From contig CM070562.1 of NCBI GenBank assembly GCA_036346405.1, forward strand, positions 66,306,195 to 66,370,194: a stretch of DNA of 64,000 nucleotides. The letters are read 5' to 3'. The translations under genes and the position numbers were made by a program. The stretch is from Phyllostachys edulis (taxonomy: Eukaryota > Streptophyta > Magnoliopsida > Poales > Poaceae). The stretch's first letter is position 1. Each line of letters begins with the position of its first letter. Shown in pieces: positions 57,163 through 64,000 of the stretch. The notes under the pieces were generated by a model. It did not search any database, had not been told where the DNA came from, and worked only from the letters and a program-made list of their open reading frames with translations.

Positions 57163-60100
57163 TGTTGGGACCCAAAAAATATAATTCTGAACCCTCTGTG
57201 TATGACGCATTATTCCAGGATCACGATAGTGCACACAGTATCAACATAGATGAATATTGATCCACACAAGACGAAATAATAGAATAAATGAGTAATTTGA
57301 ATAAAAAATAATTGTTGTGACCTTATGGTCGAGTTTACATTTATTAAGCCTCGCAGGGCTGGCAATAATTGAATAAGCAGCAGCAGAACAAAATAAACTT
57401 CAACGAAAACCCATCGATTCGTCACAGGCAACCGACTAGGATCAAGACCTAGCGACCAGCACCTTCGTAGAACTCATCCTCAAAAGCGGGCGAAGACTTC
57501 TCCACTTCTATTGACTGATTATAGCAAGCATGAGTACACAACCGTACTCGTAAGTCATACCATAGAATGCAATTTATAAATGATGGTTTATTCCAAGGAA
57601 TGGTTTCTGTGATTCTTTTGCATAAAAGCAATATTTGCAATTGAATACAAATAATAGATTAAAAACATGATTCAAAACAAATAAACAATATCAATTTATT
57701 AGTTGCTTTCACAAAGAACACAAAGTCTAATCAAATTATTCACACAGCTATATGACTTAGATCACACAGCTCCCTTCCCAAATATTTTATGAAAATCTAC
57801 CCCTCATATGAAATCTCCGAGCATGTCTATAACCGCGGACGCGGCTATTCAAATAGATTGGTTTAACACTCTGCAGATGTTGTACACTTTACCCACACGA
57901 TAGTATCAGTGTAGCTAGAACTAATCATAACAAAACCGTTCGGAAACTTCATCTCAAATATTGACACTCCCGATGTGTTTTACTGACGGCACCAATGCCC
58001 ACAGAGGAAATCAGCTCGTCGCGCACCGTTAGACCTGGAAACGGCGAACCGACCATTGATGTGAATCATCACAGAGGCAGAAACACACCTCCACCCTGGT
58101 ACAGAGCTTAACCTACTACTTGAGTAGTTAATGTCGAGACTCCATAACTTACTAAGTTAGACTCGTCCCAAACTAGACATGTGGTCATACAGTTGTGGCT
58201 CAGTTCAATGGCGTACAAAGTTAAGTCCTTAATTGACCAAGGCAAGACTTTTAATTTCTAACTAAGCAATCATTCTTTTCAAATTCCAAGCATTGAGCTC
58301 CACCTGTCACACAGTTTCCACCACTTGACTTAGTCTAAATCTTTCCCACCCTGTTGGTTAAGAGCAACATATGCCATTAATGAGTAATAGCACATAGCGC
58401 ACATAGTTTTATAACGAAGTTCTATAGTCACTTAGTCAGATTCATATTTGTAACTTACATGAAATGATGACTCGTTGCATGGCTAAGCAATCTACTCATA
58501 TCTAACCAACCCACGTTGGTGCTATGATAATACGAACTAAATATTTAACCAAGCTAGGGTGACAAAAGATCATGGCATAGCAATAAACAAGGTGGATATA
58601 AAAAAAATAGGATTAATAACTAGACCCAAAAGTATTTAAATAAATACTTAAAGTAAATGCAATAATTTAAATCAAAATAATTTTAGAAAACTGGGTTTAA
58701 CATGATCAAGGGTACAACTTGTCTCAAAATAGATCCTGGTACTGGTACTGGTCTTGGTCTTGGTGAACTCATTCTTCTTCAAAATTCCCCCAAGAATCAA
58801 CGTCTACTCGCAAATGAAGAAAATAAACAAAATAAATAAAAATAGAGAGGAAAACAAACTCCAAAAATTAAATAAAAATTAGTAAAATAGAGCTCGAATT
58901 TAGATTAATTTAGAAATTTGAATGGGCTCAATCGGAGTTCGGATGAAGAAGATATGGCTTCTAGAAGATCTAAACCCTAAGAATTAATCAAAAAGAAATT
59001 TCTGAATTATTTTTCTACTGAAAAATCGGAATATGACACGAGCATGACGTCAGCCCTAGAATTTCAGAATTAAAATAAATCCGAGGAAAAACCTACAAAG
59101 ATTGACAGGTGGGCCCTCGGTCCATGGACCGAGTCCACAAGGCTGGGCTACTGGTCTACGGGTGCACGAGTCTACGGAACAGTGGCTCTGACACATAGGA
59201 CCACAAGTCAAAGATATGACTCACGATGGACTGGGTTTATGTGAGATGGATCTAGTGTTTGGATTTCAAATCGACACGCGGGCGCTGACTGTATGCTGAT
59301 GTGGACGCCACATAGACGACACGTGCGCACAAGGGCTGAGGTGGCAGGCTGACTCGGACTGCCACGCCGACTAAACGTCGGCAAGGCTCTAGCGACCATA
59401 GGGTTCGGCGATTTGGCGATGGAGGAAGCACGCATATGGGTGAACGCGACATGAGGAGTATCGTGACACGCTCAGATCTCAACAGTGATGACCACAGCGT
59501 TGGCGGCGACGTGACAAGCGGCAGAGTGGCGCGGCTCAACACAGCGACAGCATTCTAGGGTTTCTCCGAGCAAAAGAGCGTGCGCATTGTGTAGGCCGTG
59601 ACGCGGTGAACTCGAAGATGTGGTCGATGACGGCCGAAGCTCACCGTTGGCGGTTGAATTTGACGAAGATGTCCTCCGCAGCGCTAGGGTTTGGGCTCCA
59701 ATTCTAGCGAAGAGGCGGCGCTCTAGGGTTTGTGGCTTTGCGGAAAAGGCGACGGGGTGTGAGGCGAACCTCGTGACGCGGGTGCGAAGCTGATAGGTGG
59801 GACCAACAGTGGCTGCGCGCGGAGAGAGAGAGAGAACGCTGACATGCGGGGCCCACATGTCAGTGGCACAGAGAGAGAAGAGGCACGGTTGGGCTGCGTG
59901 CAGGATTGGGCCGAAAGAAATAGGAAATGGGCTGAGAGAAGGATTTTGGCCCAAGAGCTTTTCTGAGATTGTTAATACCTTTTCCATTTTCAAAAATACT
60001 AAAAATGCGAATGGCAATTAGAAAATAGCAAATGAACTCGGGAAAATTCTAGAAAAAACTAAAAAAATATATCCAAGCACATAGAACCCAAATAAAATAG

Positions 60101-60260
60101 TTTTGACAATTGTTTTTGTTGACATTAATCCTATTAAATTGTTTTGATAATGAAAGTCCTTATTAATCTTTGAATTAAATTCAAATAAACTCTTAGGTGA
60201 ATTTTCTAACTACTAAACTATTCAAAAGATTTTTAAAGCTCAGAAAATTAGGATGTTACA
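57163..60260 (-). mobile_element. Solo LTR of a Ty3/gypsy element with TTAAT target duplication
   Basis: The block begins TGTTGGGACCC and ends AGGATGTTACA, with TTAAT on both sides (57158-57162, 60261-60265). On the minus strand it starts TGTAACATCCT. It is 3,098 bp, has no internal domains, and shares blocks and the position of a GC-rich part (about 59100-59960) with the solo LTR at 7663-11171, so both come from related families. Frames inside (59208-60021) are overlapping GC-rich noise. Confidence 0.9.
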
Positions 60261-60265
60261 TTAAT

Positions 60266-60500
60266 CTAAACAAATATAATCCCCTTTTCTCGACAATAAA
60301 CTGTCGCATCAATTCGGTTGTTGTTCCTGACACGTATCTAGCTGCCATGAAGCTATGATAAGATAGTTAGCTTGACCCATGCCACGCGCATTCTCTCTGT
60401 GTGTTGTTGCAATGTGATTTTTTTATTATTATTTAATCCTTTTTATTAATATTTTAAAGTTAATCCCTCATGAACTTTATTTGCAATTCTGACCTATTTG
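60266..60500. other. Flank of the solo LTR
   Basis: AT-rich, T-rich toward the end; nothing coding. Confidence 0.4.
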
Positions 60501-60684
60501 GTCACGCCACCACCCGTGGCGCGACAAAACAACACTGTCACGCCACCGGTAGCGACGTGACAAAACATGCCATGCAAGCCCTCGGCCGCGCGCCGTGCCA
60601 GCGTGGAGGGTTTGCGTTGCATCTGTCACGCCGGAACTCATGGCGTGACTAGTTATCTGGTCACGCCAACTTGTGTGGCGTGAC
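60501..60684. repeat. Four 25-bp palindromes GTCACGCC-N9-GGCGTGAC
   Basis: Units at 60501-60525, 60537-60561, 60625-60649 and 60660-60684 are each exactly 25 bp. Each begins GTCACGCC and ends GGCGTGAC; unit 1 ends GGCGCGAC and unit 2 GACGTGAC, one mismatch each. The central nine bases differ completely (ACCACCCGT, ACCGGTAGC, GGAACTCAT, AACTTGTGT). They precede a CT-rich leader-like block and could be binding sites or hairpins. Confidence 0.85.
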
Positions 60685-61140
60685 AGTGGAGGACTTAAGA
60701 GTTTCTGTGCTGTCAGTTTTTCATTTTCCCCTGTCTCCCCCGTGCGCCGCGCCTCTCTACCTCCCGCTGCCTGCGCTCCTCTCGCCGCCGAACGTCCTAC
60801 CCCGTCGGCCCGCCCTCCCCCGTCATCTGCCCTCACCCGCCGTCGCCCTCCCCCGCTGGTCCTCATCCTCCTCTACGCCCGGTGTAGCCGACTTCCTCCC
60901 CTACGCCCGGCCTCCACGGCCGACCCTCCCCCGCCGGCCCTCATTCTCCTCTGTGCCCGGTGCAGCCGGCTTCCTCCCCTGTGCCCAGCCTCTATCTCCA
61001 TGGCCGGCTCCATCGGCGTCCGCCCTCACCCGCCGGCCGCCTCCCCTGCGCCCGGTGTCTCCTGGACATCATCCATCACTAGGGCAAGATCAAGGTTGAT
61101 TCTTCCCTCTAGATCCCATCCTTCTCTACTCCATTTTTAG
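60685..61140. other. CT- and GC-rich block
   Basis: CCCGGT, GCCGGC, CCTCC and CGCCC words dominate, with near-repeats such as CTCCTCTACGCCCGGTG and CTCCTCTGTGCCCGGTG (60869-60964). The Pro/Ser/Arg-rich open frames on the plus strand (60671-61099, 60673-61140) overlap and look like composition. It may be a transcript leader or first exon of an unrecognised gene. Confidence 0.4.
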
Positions 61141-61949
61141 CAAGTATTGAATATACAAATTGCTGCAGATTTGGGGATCAAGGAGTAGTTGCTTGGGAGC
61201 ACAAGGGAACCAAGAACCAATAGTTTCACATTTTGCATTTTTGGCCAGATCAAGGTGTGCATTCCTTTGCATCTCATTATCATATCTTTGATGCATAATC
61301 ATGTATTTAAACGTTGTGTAGTGGATGAGTTCTTGAATGGATGATGTATGTGTTGCCATGAAAAATAACATGCATAGGTTGTACATGAGTCCTGCTTTCA
61401 TATTTAGTTCATCATTGACATAGTTGCTAGGATCTTTACGTAGTATCATATCCTTATCAGTTGCCATGTATTCATTTAGCAAGAAGATGGTAAATACCAA
61501 ACTGATAAACTTTAGAACACTAGTTTGTTCTGTTGTAGCATTGTAGTGGTTTTTTTAGTAGTACCATAGAAATAGTTGCAAGCTTTTACATGTGCACCAA
61601 AATTGTTTTTTGGTGGTGGTTTATGCCTTGAGGTATTGTCGGTGTGGTTGTTAATATTAGTGCTAATAGAGGGGAGAAGTAAGATGTTTTTGTTGTTTTT
61701 TGTTTCATAAATTAGTTATGAAAGGAGTGTGCTATTCAATTTTGTGGAGGTTTTGATTGCGGTGTATCAGTGGATTGCTGAAATTAGTTTACCGAAAATA
61801 AATTACAAAATGACCTAAGCTGCTATGAGTCTATGAAGCGTGAGATTATTGAACAGACATCAGCCTAGGTTGATTGTGGTTGTTAATATTAGTGCTAAGA
61901 GAGGGGAGAAGTAGGTTGTTTTTGTTGTTTTGTGTTTCATAAATTAGGA
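61141..61949. other. AT-rich region with a spaced 70-bp direct repeat
   Basis: GGTTGTTAATATTAGTGCTA followed by the same 50 bases to CATAAATTAG occurs at 61646-61715 and 61878-61946, with a few changes. The minus-strand frame 61126-61500 has no domain I recognise. Confidence 0.5.
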
Positions 61950-62112
61950 TTTGGGGTTTTAGGGTTTAGGGTTTAGGTTTTAGGGTTTACAGTTTTAGGA
62001 TTTACGTTTATGTTTAGGTTAGGGTTTAGACTATTGGGCTTTAGGTTTAGGTTAAGGTCCAGGCTATTAGGCTTTAGGTTCAGGTTTAGGGTTTAGGCTT
62101 TTTAGATCGACA
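61950..62112. repeat. Interstitial telomere-like repeats
   Basis: TTTAGGG, TTTTAGGG and TTTAGG words recur about a dozen times (TTTAGGGTTTAGGGTTTAGG at 61966-61985), mixed with degenerate forms (GGCTTTAGGTTTAGG). The plant telomere unit is TTTAGGG. The degeneracy shows this is not an active chromosome end. Confidence 0.85.
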
Positions 62113-62553
62113 TGATAACACTATACCTCCATAGCTTTTCAGATCGAAAAGACATGACTTTGCAGAGAAAGACGTGACAGTACTATGCCTCGCCAGCTTT
62201 TCAGACTGAAAAGACAGTACTCTGGAAAGCAAGATATGACTTCCCTCTACAAAGCAAGACATGACTTAGGTTTAGACTTAGGGTTTAGGCTTGCCAGCTT
62301 TTCAGATCGACATGACAACCCTGACCTCCTTGCTAGCTTTTCAGACCAAAAAGACATAACTCTACAAAGAAAGACGTGACAATACTCTGCCTCACCAGCT
62401 TTTCAGACCGAAAAGACAGCACTCTGCAAAACAAGACATAACTTCTCTCTGCAAAGCAAAACATGACAACACTCTGCCTCCCCAACTTTTCAGATCGACA
62501 TTACGACACTCTACCTCCTTAGCTTTTCAGAACAAAAAGACATGACTCTACTT
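62104..62553. repeat. Higher-order tandem repeat of about 190 bp (AGCTTTTCAGAYCGA units)
   Basis: The word AGCTTTTCAGA (or a close variant) starts units at 62133, 62195, 62297, 62335, 62398, 62484 and 62521. Units fall in the order A (about 38 bp, with GATCGACATGAC), B (about 62 bp, with GAAAAGACATGACT) and C (about 85-100 bp, with GAAAAGACAGYACTCTG). The A-B-C set repeats about 2.3 times with a period near 190 bp. The first C unit ends in telomere-like TTTAGACTTAGGGTTTAGG, so the two repeat types are interwoven. Confidence 0.8.
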
Positions 62554-62585
62554 GAAATTTACCACACCATGCCAACCATGTGGCT

Positions 62586-62593
62586 TATAAAAG
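62586..62593 (+). promoter_or_regulatory. TATA box of the zinc-finger gene
   Basis: GGCTTATAAAAGGGGG is a canonical plant TATA box, 78-85 bp before ATG 62671. Transcription would start near 62615-62625, leaving a short leader. Confidence 0.75.
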
Positions 62594-62670
62594 GGGGTAG
62601 AAGAGATCTAGGAGAGAACACTACATAACCAAACCCAACACTATACCAGAGCTTCCTTCACCACGCCGGG

Positions 62671-63398
62671 ATGGACAACAGGCAGAGGCAATGGGACCAC
62701 ATCCGCGAACTAGCAAGGGCTGCTGGGGCTCGGGAAGAGCGAGCAAGGGCTACTGCGGTCCGGATCGAACAAGAGACGCGTGCCAGGCTGGTAGCTCTCC
62801 GCAATAAGGCCCCCCGTAGCAGCAGCGTCTTCCGGAACATTCCATCCGAGCGTTCGCCGCAACACCCACCAGAGGGGGAGACGCCGCCCTTCTATTGGTG
62901 CAGAGACCCATGCAAGTTCTTCAAGTCCAAGCACCGGTTTAGCCTGGGCATACGTTACGAGGGTTGCGCGAACTACTCCAGTAACTATCCCGACCGACGT
63001 TGGGACACGAGCAGCTATCGGCAGCCGGTAAGGACCAGTTAGAGTGTGTTCCCGTACTATTTATCTTTCAAAGTACGCACTAACAACCTCTCCTGTCTAC
63101 TTGTAGTCCCCGGATCTACCGCAAGTGGATCGACCAAGAGATCCACCCACATGACCAGTGGTCTCTCGACTTCGACGAGTGGAATGACAAAAGAACCCGC
63201 GAGATCTGGGAGGAGCAACGCCGCAACAACGAGCAAAACAAGCGTATACATCGGGAGACGAAAGCTCATCTTGAGGCGGGCAGGCGCAGAGAGCGCGAGG
63301 CTCACAAGAGGGAGTGCGAGAGAAAGAGGGAAATTGCGGCCAAGACTAAAGAGGCCGGCGAGGAGTTCAACGTCGAACTAACAAGGAAGGGAAAATAG
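62671..63398 (+). pseudogene. GRF-like zinc-finger gene, two exons that do not join in frame
   Basis: Exon 1 (62671-63027) encodes MDNRQRQWDHIRELARAAGA, an Arg/Ala/Glu-rich helix and a Cys motif FYWCRDPCKFFKSKHRFS, then GIRYEGCANYSSNYPDRRW. This resembles the GRF-type zinc finger (C-x-C or C-x3-C, then G-R-Y-x2-C). GTAAGG at 63028 and TTGTAG ending at 63106 are good splice sites. Exon 2 is clearly coding as RKWIDQEIHPHDQWSLDF, then WEEQRRNNEQNKRIHRETK and a Lys/Arg/Glu helix to TAG 63396-63398. Joining at these sites puts exon 2 in the wrong frame, so a small indel or another splice site is involved. Similar zinc-finger plus charged-helix proteins are repeated in grass genomes; function unknown, DNA or RNA binding is a guess. 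Confidence 0.55.
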
Positions 63399-64000
63399 CC
63401 CCGGTCCACGCAGTAGGTCAGACCATTTTGTACTAGTCCCCTGTTGAAGGTCAAATCTATTTCCATTCCAAAAAGGCACATATGTATCGTAGGAGTACTC
63501 GGTTGTTGCATCGTGCATGATGTTGTTTCTTATGCACGTAACCAAACCATATGCGCCGTGTTATTTCAAGCTTTATTATGAAGTCTATTTTAATTCGCAA
63601 GTTCAAATCTCGTCATCTTTTCACATTCAATTCTTCGCGTAGCAAGGCATCCAACAACATTAAAAAAAACAAGTTCTGGAAGTGGGCACGAAATGGTCTA
63701 CGACCACGAAGTGATGAAGAGCACCACCTATCATTCCAGTAGGATGTCTATGCATCTTTCATCAGCGGTACTGTCTAGCATACGTGCATAATTGTGCCTC
63801 ACGTTGTTCCACACAATCCACATATTAGTCATTTTTTCAGGATGCATTATGTATGTATCACTTCTGGGATACGCCCTGGAAATATTGTGAAGTGTCAAAG
63901 GTTTTCAAACCACAAAAAGATTACCAGTCTATATATGTATTTACTCTCAGTTAAAAAGATGGTGTGATATTTAGTTACGTAGAGAGGTCTCTATTTTCAA
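63399..64000. other. 3' flank of the zinc-finger gene
   Basis: No domain is seen; the frame at 63551-63742 is short, Lys/Arg/Ser-rich and unsupported. The sequence is AT-rich and runs to the window edge. Confidence 0.4.

Noticed and set aside
59208..60021. Frames of up to 181 codons
   Set aside because: Inside the second solo LTR, GC-rich, no domain.
60501..60684. Palindromes as a CRISPR array
   Set aside because: Plant nuclear DNA, no cas genes, and the repeats are palindromes with variable centres, not direct repeats with unique spacers.
60671..61140. Proline-rich 142- and 155-codon frames
   Set aside because: Two frames over the same CT-rich block, no domain or splice evidence; kept only as a composition feature.
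61126..61500. 124-codon minus-strand frame
   Set aside because: AT-rich, no domain, no promoter; probably chance.

Overview
The window is nuclear DNA of a flowering plant, almost certainly a grass (Poaceae) and quite possibly Oryza-like. The evidence is intron-containing genes with GT/AG junctions, GC-rich coding sequence, Ty1/copia and Ty3/gypsy retrotransposons of types typical of grass genomes, plant-type telomere words (TTTAGGG) and a tRNA-derived SINE. There are no operons, rRNA, tRNA or CRISPR arrays. The species is an inference.

Only four stretches look like host genes. (1) 4383-5256 is the 3' end of a GPI-anchored glycerophosphodiester phosphodiesterase-like (GDPDL/SHV3-type) gene with an in-frame TAG; a small copia element sits just upstream. 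(2) 6011-6835 (perhaps to about 7169) is a multi-exon gene for a conserved plant protein I cannot name. (3) 21690-22028, minus strand, is a GC-rich single-exon gene for a 112-residue protein. (4) 62671-63398 is a TATA-driven, GRF-like zinc-finger gene whose two exons do not join in frame.

The rest is transposable elements, many with readable edges. 881-4137: deleted copia element (169-bp LTRs, target duplication CATAT). 7663-11171: solo Ty3-type LTR (CTTTA). About 11870-13790: Sirevirus-like LTR, plus strand. 14012-19495: copia element (124-bp LTRs, AAAAT) whose gag-protease-integrase frame is broken only by TAG codons. About 24070-25560: LTR-like sequence rich in the word CGACCA. 25937-36199: Sirevirus-type copia element, minus strand. 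36200-37545: Ty3 LTR fragment. 37546-52880: a second, older copia copy split by a complete Tat-lineage Ty3 element (38611-50524, minus strand) that carries a spliced antisense gene on the plus strand. 53056-53244: SINE with an 18-bp target duplication. 54049-55433: non-autonomous hAT element with a perfect 8-bp target duplication. 57163-60260: second solo Ty3 LTR (TTAAT).

The last 3.7 kb (60266-64000) has an unusual order: four 25-bp palindromes built on GTCACGCC/GGCGTGAC, a CT/GC-rich block, interstitial telomere-like repeats, a higher-order repeat of about 190 bp, a TATA box and the zinc-finger gene. With the Tat antisense gene and the TAG-only decay of the 14-kb copia element, this is the part most worth a second look. 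Boundaries and substitution counts were read by eye; names of families rest on recognised motifs, not on database searches.
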